Positions 55,121-61,514 of a DNA stretch of 64,000 nucleotides are shown here, one piece after another. Within the stretch, counting starts at the first letter, position 1; each line of letters begins with the position of its first letter. The DNA comes from Kangiella shandongensis (GTDB lineage Bacteria; Pseudomonadota; Gammaproteobacteria; Enterobacterales; Kangiellaceae). The stretch lies in assembly GCF_020005365.1 (NCBI RefSeq), contig NZ_JACNML010000004.1, forward strand, positions 1 through 64,000. Direction: 5' to 3'. The translations under genes were made by a program, and so were the position numbers. The notes beneath the pieces are model-generated. The model searched no databases, was not told where the DNA came from, and saw only the letters and a list, made by a program, of their open reading frames with translations.

Positions 55121-55651
55121 ATGCGTAACTTAAAGTTTGTATTAACAAGTATTCTTGCTACCTCAATGTTGGCTTTGGCGCCAGCCATCAGTGCTAGTGA
55201 TGATACGAAGAAGGCAAAAGGGGTGTCGGCAATCCAGGTGACGTGGGGTGACTTTAATGATTATCGTGATGTGCGCCCAGCGATGGAACCCAAAGGACCT
55301 TTCCATAAGCGTGTTCGTGAAAGCTTTGATAAATTCTTTAAAGAGTACGGCGGAGAGTTACCGGATGGGCAGACATTAGCCATCGACATAAGAGATCTCG
55401 ACTTGGCCGGACATGTTTTGCTGGCAAGAGTGAATGAGATACGTATCATGAAGGATATTTATTTTCCCCGGATGACTTTTACCTACAAGTTGACCAACAG
55501 TACGGGTAAAGTCTTAAAAGAGGGGGAAGCGAAAATTAAGGACATGAACTATCTTTACCATGAGAAAACATGGAAACGATACAGTGAAGGCTTTTACTAT
55601 GAAAAGCGGATGTTCAGGGAGTGGTTTGAGGAAAACATCCTCGAGAAATAA
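55121..55651 (+). CDS. DUF3016 family exported protein
   Basis: The 176-residue protein has a signal peptide (about 1-26, cleavage after ISA). The DUF3016 pattern follows: VTWGDFNDYRDVRPA, LPDGQTLAIDIRDLDLAGH and a C-terminal YYEKRMFREWFEENI. The function of the family is unknown; the export signal implies a periplasmic role. AGG-type ribosome site GGAGG precedes the ATG. It ends in a terminator just before rnpB. Confidence 0.88.
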   Translation: MRNLKFVLTSILATSMLALAPAISASDDTKKAKGVSAIQVTWGDFNDYRDVRPAMEPKGPFHKRVRESFDKFFKEYGGELPDGQTLAIDIRDLDLAGHVLLARVNEIRIMKDIYFPRMTFTYKLTNSTGKVLKEGEAKIKDMNYLYHEKTWKRYSEGFYYEKRMFREWFEENILEK

Positions 55652-55679
55652 TTACAAACCTGTATAGAGAGACAAGAAG

Positions 55680-55704
55680 AGGCAAATTTTCCTTGCCTTT
55701 TTTT
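55680..55704 (+). terminator. Rho-independent terminator before rnpB
   Basis: AGGCAA pairs with TTGCCT around ATTTTCC and is followed by six T. It ends the rsmI-DUF3016 transcript 24 bases upstream of rnpB. Confidence 0.8.
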
Positions 55705-55727
55705 GTGCGAGGACTAAACTTGCTGCA

Positions 55728-56077
55728 AAGCTGGCCAGACAGTCGCTGCTCGTGCCTTAGGGCATGAGGGGAGGAAAGTCCGGACTTCACAGAGCAGGGT
55801 GCCAGATAACGCCTGGGCGGCGTAAGCTGACGGAAAGTGCAGCAGAAAATATACCGCCGATGTTCTTCGGAGCAGGTAAGGTTGAAATGGTGCGGTAAGA
55901 GCGCACCGCGCTTCTGGCAACAGTAAGCGGCATGGTAAACCCCACCCGAAGCAAGACCAAATAGGGTTCCGTATGGCGTGGCTCGCGTTGGAACCGGGTA
56001 GGTTGCTGGAGCCATCGAGCGATTGATGGCCTAGACGAATGACTGTCCACGACAGAATCCGGCTTATCGGCCAGCTT
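55728..56077 (+). ncRNA. rnpB: RNase P RNA (bacterial type A)
   Basis: About 350 nt align along their length with E. coli M1 RNA. Matches include the 5' end AAGCTGGCCAGACAGTCGC, GAGGGGAGGAAAGTCCGG, CAGGGTGCCAGATAACGCCT, the GGTGCGGTAAGAGCGCACCG segment, and the 3' end GAATGACTGTCCACGACAGA then GGCTTATCGGCCAGCTTTT. It is the catalytic subunit of RNase P, maturing tRNA 5' ends. The exact 5' and 3' ends are estimated by alignment. A short conserved hexanucleotide region and P4 strands are intact. Confidence 0.97.
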
Positions 56078-56108
56078 TTCTTTATTTCTAGTCTTTTCCC
56101 TTGTTTAG

Positions 56109-56132
56109 GTGACCGAAGGGAATTTCTACGGC
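56109..56132 (+). repeat. Dispersed short repeat, copy D
   Basis: Reads GTGACCGAAGGGAATTTCTA then CGG; matches the GTGACC-N2-AGGGAAT core. Confidence 0.55.
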
Positions 56133-56146
56133 ATGGAGAGCTCGTT

Positions 56147-56226
56147 TAGGTTGCTGTAAAGTCATTCGTTGAATGACTGTCCAAGACGCACTTTTCACAA
56201 GAGAAGCGGCTTATCGGCTAGCTTTC
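56147..56226 (+). pseudogene. Degenerate duplicate of the rnpB 3' end
   Basis: Three blocks of rnpB recur in the same order: TAGGTTGCTG (55999 and 56147), GAATGACTGTCCA (56037 and 56171) and CGGCTTATCGG (56060 and 56207) followed by YYAGCTTT. Spacing between blocks differs, so the copy is decayed and cannot fold as the rnpB 3' domain. Confidence 0.7.
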
Positions 56227-56249
56227 ATCAATTTCGTCATCCCTCTCGC

Positions 56250-56278
56250 GTGACCAAAGGGAATCCCTTTAGGGGAAA
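56250..56278 (+). repeat. Dispersed short repeat, copy E (best match to consensus)
   Basis: Reads GTGACCAAAGGGAATCCCTT then TAGGGGAAA. The core CCAAAGGGAATCCCTTTAGG is almost self-complementary. Confidence 0.65.
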
Positions 56279-56300
56279 GCGGGGATCTTTTCCTATTCTT

Positions 56301-56331
56301 GTCATTGCGAGGCGCATGCCGAAGCAATCTC
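56301..56331 (+). repeat. REP-like motif GTCATTGCGAG...GAAGCAATCTC
   Basis: The 31-bp string, with inverted ends ATTGCGAG and GAAGCAAT, belongs to a type of short repeat seen in intergenic DNA of many bacteria. I recognise the pattern but cannot count genomic copies here. Confidence 0.55.
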
Positions 56332-56343
56332 TACAATTATAGT

Positions 56344-56370
56344 CGTAGGTTGGGTTAGGCGTAACCCAAC
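56344..56370 (+). repeat. REP-like palindrome GTTGGGTTAGGCGTAACCCAAC
   Basis: The arms GTTGGGTTA and TAACCCAAC are perfect complements around GGCG. Similar GTAGGTTGGGTTA...TAACCCAAC elements are common dispersed repeats in unrelated bacteria. Confidence 0.6.
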
Positions 56371-56448
56371 AATTGAGTCTTTTTTAAACCTAGGTCTGTT
56401 TTGGGTATTTCTTTCACTTTTATAGTGAGATACTTTTTATGCTAGTAA

Positions 56449-56480
56449 GCGACCACCGGGAGTCCCTTTAGGGGAAAAAG
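56449..56480 (+). repeat. Dispersed short repeat, copy F
   Basis: Reads GCGACCACCGGGAGTCCCTT then TAGGGGAAAAAG; it keeps the core and the TAGGGGAAA tail of copy E. Confidence 0.6.
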
Positions 56481-56608
56481 AAGGCAAAAAGAACCGCACC
56501 CCGATATTGAGGTTATTTTTCAAATAACTTCCTTCACTTCATTCAAATCATTTAACGCACCGTGAAATACAGCCCATCCCTGGCCTGTTTTTCACTATTT
56601 GAATCATC

Positions 56609-56633
56609 TACCAAGGGTATTTCCGTTGGTCAC
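56609..56633 (-). repeat. Dispersed short repeat, copy G
   Basis: The minus strand reads GTGACCAACGGAAATACCCT then TGGTA; it is oriented opposite to its neighbours. Confidence 0.5.
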
Positions 56634-56758
56634 AAATTCAAATTGCTATGCCTTTCATTTCGCTCAGCTCAATATAAGGGGATACTGGCGCAGGCTTGTG
56701 CTTTTACAGCTCCCCTTAAAGTTAGCCGAGTGAGGAGAAGTTATAGCGTAAATTGGTT

Positions 56759-56788
56759 GGTGATCGCAGGGAATCTCCTTGGGGGATA
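56759..56788 (+). repeat. Dispersed short repeat, copy H
   Basis: Reads GGTGATCGCAGGGAATCTCC then TTGGGGGATA. Confidence 0.55.
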
Positions 56789-56812
56789 GACTAATTTAGC
56801 TAAGACGAATAA

Positions 56813-56838
56813 GTGACTGAAAAGAATCCCTTTAGGAA
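56813..56838 (+). repeat. Dispersed short repeat, copy I (degenerate)
   Basis: Reads GTGACTGAAAAGAATCCCTT then TAGGAA; the AGGGAAT core is partly lost. Confidence 0.45.
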
Positions 56839-56848
56839 TGTGGCTGCT

Positions 56849-56992
56849 GAAGTTGGTTGTTGCAGTAATTCTTCGATAATCCCGGTGTTTTCCTAGCCGA
56901 GGGTTAGAAAATCTTTTGACTCATTTCTAATTGTAATTCTTGTAGTGGAATGTTTTCATTGGTGATTTCCAAGGCTATAACTTTGTAGTTTT
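56849..56992 (-). pseudogene. Relic of a SpoU-type RNA methyltransferase gene
   Basis: The minus-strand translation gives NYKVIALEITNENIPLQELQ and then LE, against NYSIIALEITSDSIPLQELK then LE in the intact gene at 57478-57990. After a stop and a frameshift it continues TLG*ENTGIIEELL against ILGSENTGVSKDLL. Only this central part (about 48 codons) survives. It is therefore a decayed paralogue or a duplicated fragment of the neighbouring gene. Confidence 0.8.
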
Positions 56993-57019
56993 ATGCCTTT
57001 AGTTTTTCGGTGTGCTAAC

Positions 57020-57483
57020 ATGGCATCAATATTTAATCGAAACAAAATAGTAAAACGAAAAGTGCCTAGAAAACATCAGTGTAGAGTATATTTTGCCTTA
57101 GGTGGAGATGAGTTTGTTCCCGAAGAAGTTACTAAGCTTTTAGGCATTGAACCCACTAAGGTGAGTTATAAAGGAAAATCGACAAAAGGATATATGATCA
57201 GAAAGACTTCTTGGATTTTTTAACAGAAAATTTAATTGAAGATTACATTGACGTTTTTGAAATGTCATCTGAGATAGTAGCTCAATTAATTTATAAGAAA
57301 GATAAGCTTTTAGAAGCAATAAATAGATTCAAACTAATACCAAGGCTAGAAGTTGTACTGAGTTTTTCTACTGATGATAAAACTTCAATGCCTGCAATTG
57401 GCTTCGATACTGAAACCGTTAAATTTTTAGGGGAAATTGGGGCTGTTATTGATATTGATACTTACCAGCAGCCTCGCTCATAA
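57020..57483 (+). pseudogene. DUF4279 gene split by a frameshift
   Basis: The first part (ATG at 57020, or 56993) reads to a TAA at 57221 and contains CRVYFALGGDEFVPEEVTKL and LGIEPTKVSYKG. The second part continues in the -1 frame (FLTENLIEDYIDVFEM, then PRLEVVLSFSTDDKTSMPAI, and FLGEIGAVIDIDTYQ). Together they make one DUF4279 protein of about 155 residues. The break is at six T (57216-57221); one more T would restore SWIFLTENL. This is most likely a deletion in the homopolymer, in the organism or in the sequence. DUF4279 function is unknown, although the family often lies among toxin-immunity-like genes. Confidence 0.8.
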
Positions 57484-57990
57484 ATTTTTACTCAATTCAT
57501 AAACCGCTATCCCACAAGCGGTTGCGACATTCATTGATGAGTTATTTCCTAACATTGGAATATGCGTGGTGATGTCGGCTAGTGCGAGTAAGTCTTTGCT
57601 GACGCCTGTATTTTCCGAGCCGAGTATTAAACATACCTTGGTGTCTTTTTCTAACTTTAGTTCTTGCAGTGGAATACTGTCGCTGGTGATTTCTAATGCA
57701 ATAATACTGTAGTTTTGTTTTGTTAATTCTTTTATTAATTCGATGTGGTTATCTACAGCTTCGTAATCAACGTACTTTTCGGTACTGCGTGAGGTTTTTC
57801 TGATTTTATTACTGGGTGGTGTTGGCGTATCGCCGGAAAGATAAATTTTCTCTACGCCAAGAGCATCGCTGATGCGGAATAAACTGCCGACGTTCATGGG
57901 GACGGTGATGTTATGGGCGAGTAGCCGAATAGGATGTGTAGTGGTTTTTCTTTGGTGGTCGCTGTGTTCGAGTTGTCGATTTGTGCCCAT
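57478..57990 (-). CDS. SpoU/TrmH-family RNA 2'-O-methyltransferase
   Basis: The 170-residue SPOUT-fold protein has the three SpoU motifs: NITVPMNVGSLFRISDALG near the N-terminus, LILGSENTGVSKDLL, and IPMLGNNSSMNVATACGIAVYEL forming the SAM-binding knot. The absence of an N-terminal RNA-binding domain resembles TrmL-type tRNA wobble-base methyltransferases, but the substrate cannot be fixed from sequence. A relic of a close copy lies 0.5 kb away. It converges with the broken DUF4279 gene, stops overlapping by 6 bases. Confidence 0.9.
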   Translation of the reverse strand: MGTNRQLEHSDHQRKTTTHPIRLLAHNITVPMNVGSLFRISDALGVEKIYLSGDTPTPPSNKIRKTSRSTEKYVDYEAVDNHIELIKELTKQNYSIIALEITSDSIPLQELKLEKDTKVCLILGSENTGVSKDLLALADITTHIPMLGNNSSMNVATACGIAVYELSKNL

Positions 57991-58070
57991 GAGTTTTCTG
58001 TGTTTTTTATGATGCGCTTAGTTTGCCTCAGCTTGCTGGTTTTGGCAAAACGACAGGGTGTTTATGAGAT

Positions 58071-58127
58071 AAAAAAACAGCCAGCGCAAAACTTAGGGGT
58101 AGTCAGGGGTAGTCTGTGCGCTGGCTG
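58071..58127 (-). terminator. Large terminator hairpin with tandem repeat in its loop
   Basis: On the minus strand CAGCCAGCGCA pairs perfectly with TGCGCTGGCTG and is followed by seven T. The 28-nt loop holds a tandem 10-mer (AGGGGTAGTC twice on the plus strand). It could end the sRNA at 58290-58463 or glsA readthrough. Confidence 0.75.
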
Positions 58128-58289
58128 CTGCACTGAAGGTAACTGATTTAAGAATAGACTATTCAAACCTATTGTTAATTATGATGTTTCTATATCAGCT
58201 GCTTCAGATTGGGGTAGTGATAAGAGAGAGTTGTTATATAAATTAAATTCCTTTTCCGTTTGTCCGTTTTGGGTTATTGCTCTAAGTGT
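58128..58289. other. AT-rich non-coding spacer
   Basis: No gene, GGA motif or clear hairpin is seen between the large terminator and the GGA-hairpin RNA. If the RNA is not terminated by its last hairpin, this would be its 3' extension. Confidence 0.4.
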
Positions 58290-58463
58290 TGAAGGGGGCT
58301 GCACGTCCTGTGCAGGTCCCCTTTTCATCAACACGCTCTTCCTGAGCGATTCTCTTCCATTAAGATACTCTTTCCTTGAGTCCTCGTCCTGAGCTGCTCC
58401 CTTCCTGAGAACATTTCCTCACTCTTCTTCCTGAAGAGTGGAACCATCCGTTGGTTCGATTGT
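58290..58463 (-). ncRNA. Candidate CsrB/RsmZ-type sRNA (CsrA/RsmA sponge)
   Basis: The minus strand carries about eleven GGA motifs in roughly 170 nt. Perfect hairpins display them in apical loops: CACTCTTC-AGGAA-GAAGAGTG (58420-58440), CGCTC-AGGAA-GAGCG (58334-58348), CTGCAC-AGGAC-GTGCAG inside an AAGGGG/CCCCTT stem (58292-58323) and GAACC-AACGGAT-GGTTC (58441-58457). Other GGA lie in weaker hairpins or single strands. There is no ORF. CsrA/RsmA binds AGGA/CAGGA loops, and sponge RNAs such as CsrB, CsrC and RsmZ consist of such arrays. The 5' end is set by the -10 at 58470. The 3' end may instead be the terminator at 58071 (about 390 nt). Confidence 0.75.
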
Positions 58464-58469
58464 TATTTA

Positions 58470-58519
58470 ACTATAATTGATCGCTCGGATATAGTCGTAA
58501 AAGATGAAGCTTTTGTAAG
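58470..58519 (-). promoter_or_regulatory. Promoter and possible GacA/UvrY-type half-site of the sRNA
   Basis: The minus-strand -10 TATAGT (58475-58470) lies about 7 bases upstream of the inferred start. CTTACA (58519-58514), one half of the TGTAAG-N6-CTTACA upstream activating sequence of rsm/csr RNA genes, is near -55. The other half of the palindrome is not conserved. Confidence 0.45.
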
Positions 58520-58545
58520 AGATTGTCCATTGCTACTTTAAGTTT

Positions 58546-59496
58546 TTATTCGTATTCAAGTTCGTCAAAGATGGGAGAGGGCCCGAAAACGTTGGATTGG
58601 GTGATGGTGGTGAAAATTTCCAGCGCCTTAATACCTTTGCTGGAGTTACCTTTACTGTTGAGTCCAGGACTCCAGACGGCAATACTGTATTGATCAGGGT
58701 AAATCGCAACGATACCGCCGCCGACGCCACTTTTTCCGGGTAAGCCCACCTTAAAAGCAAACTCGCCAGCCTCATCATAAAAACCACACAGTAGCATAAT
58801 GGCATTAATCCGTTTGGTTTCTCGGGCACTGAGTACTTGCTTACCGTTAAGCGGGTTTTTGCCGCTTCTGGCGAGAAACATAAAGGTTTGCGCAAGATCT
58901 TTGCAGGACATTTCGATGGAGCAGAGGTGGAAATAGAAATCCAGTACCTCTTCAACATCATTTTCGATATTACCAAAAGACTTCATCAGGTTAATGTGAG
59001 CATTATTTTTAAAACCGCAGGCTTTTTCGGATTCGGCGGTTTTACTGCTGTAGTCGATACCGGAGTTACCGGCCAGCTCACGAACGAAGGCTATAAAGTT
59101 ATCGTAAGGCTCGTTCAGGTGACTGAGCAAGATATCGCAAATGACGATGGCACCTGCATTAATTAGAGGGTTACGTGGAATCCCCTGTTCGTATTCTAAC
59201 TGCACCAGGGAGTTGAAAGGGCTACCTGACGGTTCGACGCCAACTCGCTTCCATAAGTCAGTACCGACTAACTTAAAGGCGTAGACCAGCGAAAGAACCT
59301 TGGATATGCTCTGTATGGAAAAAGGGGTGTCGGTGTCACCGTGAGCGTATTCATGACCTTCTTCAGTAACTAAATACATGCCAAAACTATTTGGGTTTGC
59401 CTTGGCCAGGGCAGGAATATAGGCCGCTACCTGACCAATTTGTTCGAAGTCCTTTAGCTCGTCACTGATCTTCTCAAAAATTTCTTGATAATTCAT
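58546..59496 (-). CDS. glsA: Glutaminase
   Basis: The 316-residue serine-dependent beta-lactamase-fold glutaminase converts glutamine to glutamate and ammonia. The catalytic Ser-x-x-Lys is S63-K66 in FSIQSISK. Also present are NPLINAGAI, the Tyr in GIDYSSKTAESE, and the C-terminal KSGVGGGIVAIYPDQYSIAVWSPGLN in parts. It is isolated from other genes. The sRNA candidate begins about 80 bases downstream on the same strand. Confidence 0.96.
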   Translation of the reverse strand: MNYQEIFEKISDELKDFEQIGQVAAYIPALAKANPNSFGMYLVTEEGHEYAHGDTDTPFSIQSISKVLSLVYAFKLVGTDLWKRVGVEPSGSPFNSLVQLEYEQGIPRNPLINAGAIVICDILLSHLNEPYDNFIAFVRELAGNSGIDYSSKTAESEKACGFKNNAHINLMKSFGNIENDVEEVLDFYFHLCSIEMSCKDLAQTFMFLARSGKNPLNGKQVLSARETKRINAIMLLCGFYDEAGEFAFKVGLPGKSGVGGGIVAIYPDQYSIAVWSPGLNSKGNSSKGIKALEIFTTITQSNVFGPSPIFDELEYE

Positions 59497-59864
59497 AGGC
59501 TTAGTCGTTTCATGATAAAGCTGGATTAAGCCAGTGTATGCAACATGGAAACGAAATACCAGAGGGATAAACCACTACCATATGACGCTTAGTTATAGGA
59601 TAATAAGCGGTGTTGTTCGATTGTGTAGAAAACACCAGATTGTAAAATTTTAGACTAATAACAGGGCTTTTTAGGCTCGAAACAGTACTTTTATTGATAT
59701 TTTTATCTTTTAATTCACACCTTAACTTAAAGTAATTTCTAACTTATAACGCTAATTTGATGAAAAACTTGATTTTTATTTTCAGGTGTTTGTTAGTGCC
59801 AACTAACGGGCGCTAAGTGTTTGTCAAATAAGGACATTTTTCACATTTTACTTGCAAATTTGCC
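59497..59864. other. Divergent intergenic region glsA-mraZ (distal part)
   Basis: About 370 AT-rich bases between the glsA start and the mra promoter hold no gene. The glsA promoter must lie here, but no convincing -35/-10 pair was identified. Confidence 0.4.
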
Positions 59865-59893
59865 TTGCAAAAATCAAGCAAACTTCATATAGT
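59865..59893 (+). promoter_or_regulatory. Promoter of the dcw cluster (Pmra)
   Basis: -35 TTGCAA (59865-59870), 17-bp spacer, -10 TATAGT (59888-59893). It is about 230 bp upstream of mraZ and overlaps the first MraZ-type box. Confidence 0.75.
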
Positions 59894-59930
59894 GTAGATA
59901 AGTGGAGAAAAGTGTCGCAAAGTGGATCGT
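59891..59930 (+). promoter_or_regulatory. Four tandem 10-bp boxes, probable MraZ operator
   Basis: AGTGTAGATA, AGTGGAGAAA, AGTGTCGCAA and AGTGGATCGT follow one another with exact 10-bp phasing, sharing AGTGK. MraZ is known to bind arrays of short direct repeats containing GTG/TGGG in its own promoter. The placement on the -10 and start region predicts autorepression. Confidence 0.75.
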
Positions 59931-60009
59931 AAAGGATCAGTGACGATCAAACGACTACTGAGCGTTGTAAGAAGTGAGATATCGAGACCTGATTTCAGTG
60001 GAATTGGGA

Positions 60010-60059
60010 GTTTAGAAAGCAGTTGGTTGAGCTCTCTCCCAGCAAACCGCTTTCTAAAC
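60010..60059 (+). other. Stem-loop in the mraZ leader
   Basis: GTTTAGAAAGC (60010-60020) and GCTTTCTAAAC (60049-60059) are perfect complements. The 28-nt interior can pair further. There is no T-run, so it is not a simple terminator; it ends 64 bases before the mraZ ATG. Confidence 0.6.
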
Positions 60060-60123
60060 CCTCTCCGCGGTTAAGTTGAATCGTTATTTCATACATCGAG
60101 TTAAATGGGGTCATTAGAAGCCA

Positions 60124-60579
60124 ATGTTTAGAGGCGCAACAGCAATCAATATGGACGCGAAAGGTCGTATCGCCATTCCGGCGAAGTACCGTTCGCGTTT
60201 TCATGATGCTTGCGCTAACCAAATTGTGGTGACGATTGACCTGTTTGACCCGTGTTTACTGCTTTTCCCACTACCCCAATGGGAGCAACTCGAAGCAACC
60301 CTAGACACTTTTTCCAATACCGATCCTAACCAACGTCGTATTAAACGTATGCTACTCGGTCATGCCTCTGAGCATGAAATCGATGGCAACGGACGTATTC
60401 TTCTACCTCCTGTACTGCGTGAATACGCGCAGCTAGAAAAGGAAGTGCTGCTTGCTGGCCAGGGTAAAACCTTTCAGATCTGGAATGAAACCAACTGGCA
60501 CAAGAAGATTGAAGAAGATGTGGCAGCGTTAGGTGAAGGTCCACTTGATACAGAGAATTTACCGGACCTGGCGTTTTAG
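60124..60579 (+). CDS. mraZ: Transcriptional regulator MraZ
   Basis: The 151-residue protein has two SpoVT/AbrB-like swapped-hairpin repeats with the DxxGR motifs DAKGRIAIP (about 12-20) and DGNGRILLP (about 80-88). MraZ is the dcw-cluster repressor and can counteract RsmH. It heads the cluster, followed after 2 bp by rsmH. The tandem boxes at its promoter are its likely target. Confidence 0.97.
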   Translation: MFRGATAINMDAKGRIAIPAKYRSRFHDACANQIVVTIDLFDPCLLLFPLPQWEQLEATLDTFSNTDPNQRRIKRMLLGHASEHEIDGNGRILLPPVLREYAQLEKEVLLAGQGKTFQIWNETNWHKKIEEDVAALGEGPLDTENLPDLAF

Positions 60580-60581
60580 TT

Positions 60582-61514
60582 ATGAAAGACAAGGCGCACG
60601 ATTCGGTTCTACTAGATGAGGCAGTGGAGGCTCTAGTGATCAACCCTGATGGTACTTACATTGACTGCACCTTTGGTCGAGGCGGCCATAGCAGGGCAGT
60701 CCTTGCTGCACTATCAGAAGAAGGTCGCCTGATGGCTTTTGATAAAGACCCTCAGGCGATTGAAAAGGGCCAAGCATTAGAGCAGGAAGACTCACGGTTT
60801 GAGATCATTCACGGCAGTTTTGCTCTGTTAGAACAAGAAGTGAGAGAGCGTAAGTTGTTTGGTCAGATCGATGGTGTGTTGATGGATCTCGGTGTGTCAT
60901 CGCCACAGCTAGATCAAGCAGAGCGAGGATTCAGTTTCATGCAGGATGGTCCTTTGGACATGCGCATGGATACCAGTTGCGGTCAAACCGCTGCCGACTG
61001 GATTGCCGAAACCAGCGAAGATGACATGGTTTGGGCTTTTAAAACTTATGGCGAAGAGCGTTACGCCAAGCGAATCGCAAGAGCGATCATTGAGAAGCGA
61101 CAACGAGCGCCAATAACCCGCACATTACAACTGGCGGAAATGATAAAAGAGGCGCATCCCCGCTGGGAAAAGCATAAGCACCCGGCGACTCGCTGTTTTC
61201 AGGCAATTCGTATTGCCGTTAACAGCGAACTGGATGATTTGTCACGCACACTGGAGCAGTCTCTTGAGTGCTTAAAAATTGGTGGTCGCATTGTGGCGAT
61301 TAGTTTCCATTCGTTAGAAGACCGGATGGTGAAACGCTTTATTCAGAAGCAGGAGAAGGGGCAAGATTTTCCGCCTGGGTTGCCGGTAACGGAGGACATG
61401 ATTAATCGACGAATGAAAAAAGTCGGTAAGTTCACCAAGGCTGGTGATGAAGAGTTAGCTCGAAATGTCCGCGCACGTAGCGCGGTGATGCGTATTGCGG
61501 AGAAAATCGCATGA
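60582..61514 (+). CDS. rsmH: 16S rRNA (cytosine-1402-N4) methyltransferase RsmH (MraW)
   Basis: RsmH N4-methylates C1402 of 16S rRNA, the same nucleotide that RsmI (encoded earlier in the window) 2'-O-methylates. The 310-residue protein has the SAM motif IDCTFGRGGHS, GVLMDLGVSSPQLD, RGFSFMQDGPLDMRMD and ISFHSLEDRMVKRF. It overlaps ftsL by 4 bases. Confidence 0.98.
   Translation: MKDKAHDSVLLDEAVEALVINPDGTYIDCTFGRGGHSRAVLAALSEEGRLMAFDKDPQAIEKGQALEQEDSRFEIIHGSFALLEQEVRERKLFGQIDGVLMDLGVSSPQLDQAERGFSFMQDGPLDMRMDTSCGQTAADWIAETSEDDMVWAFKTYGEERYAKRIARAIIEKRQRAPITRTLQLAEMIKEAHPRWEKHKHPATRCFQAIRIAVNSELDDLSRTLEQSLECLKIGGRIVAISFHSLEDRMVKRFIQKQEKGQDFPPGLPVTEDMINRRMKKVGKFTKAGDEELARNVRARSAVMRIAEKIA

Noticed and set aside
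56562-56789. 75-codon plus-strand frame in the repeat zone
   Set aside because: It is made largely of dispersed repeat copies G and H and has no family resemblance.
57934-58146. 70-codon plus-strand frame overlapping the methyltransferase start
   Set aside because: It runs into the terminator hairpin at 58071 and has no ribosome site.
58290-58330. Plus-strand reading of the last GGA hairpin as a simple terminator
   Set aside because: TTTT does follow on the plus strand, but no plus-strand gene lies upstream, and the GGA loop pattern shared with neighbouring hairpins exists only on the minus strand.
59891-59930. Short regular repeats considered as a CRISPR fragment
   Set aside because: The 10-bp contiguous units have no spacers and sit on a promoter; a MraZ operator explains them better. 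No CRISPR array was seen anywhere in the window.
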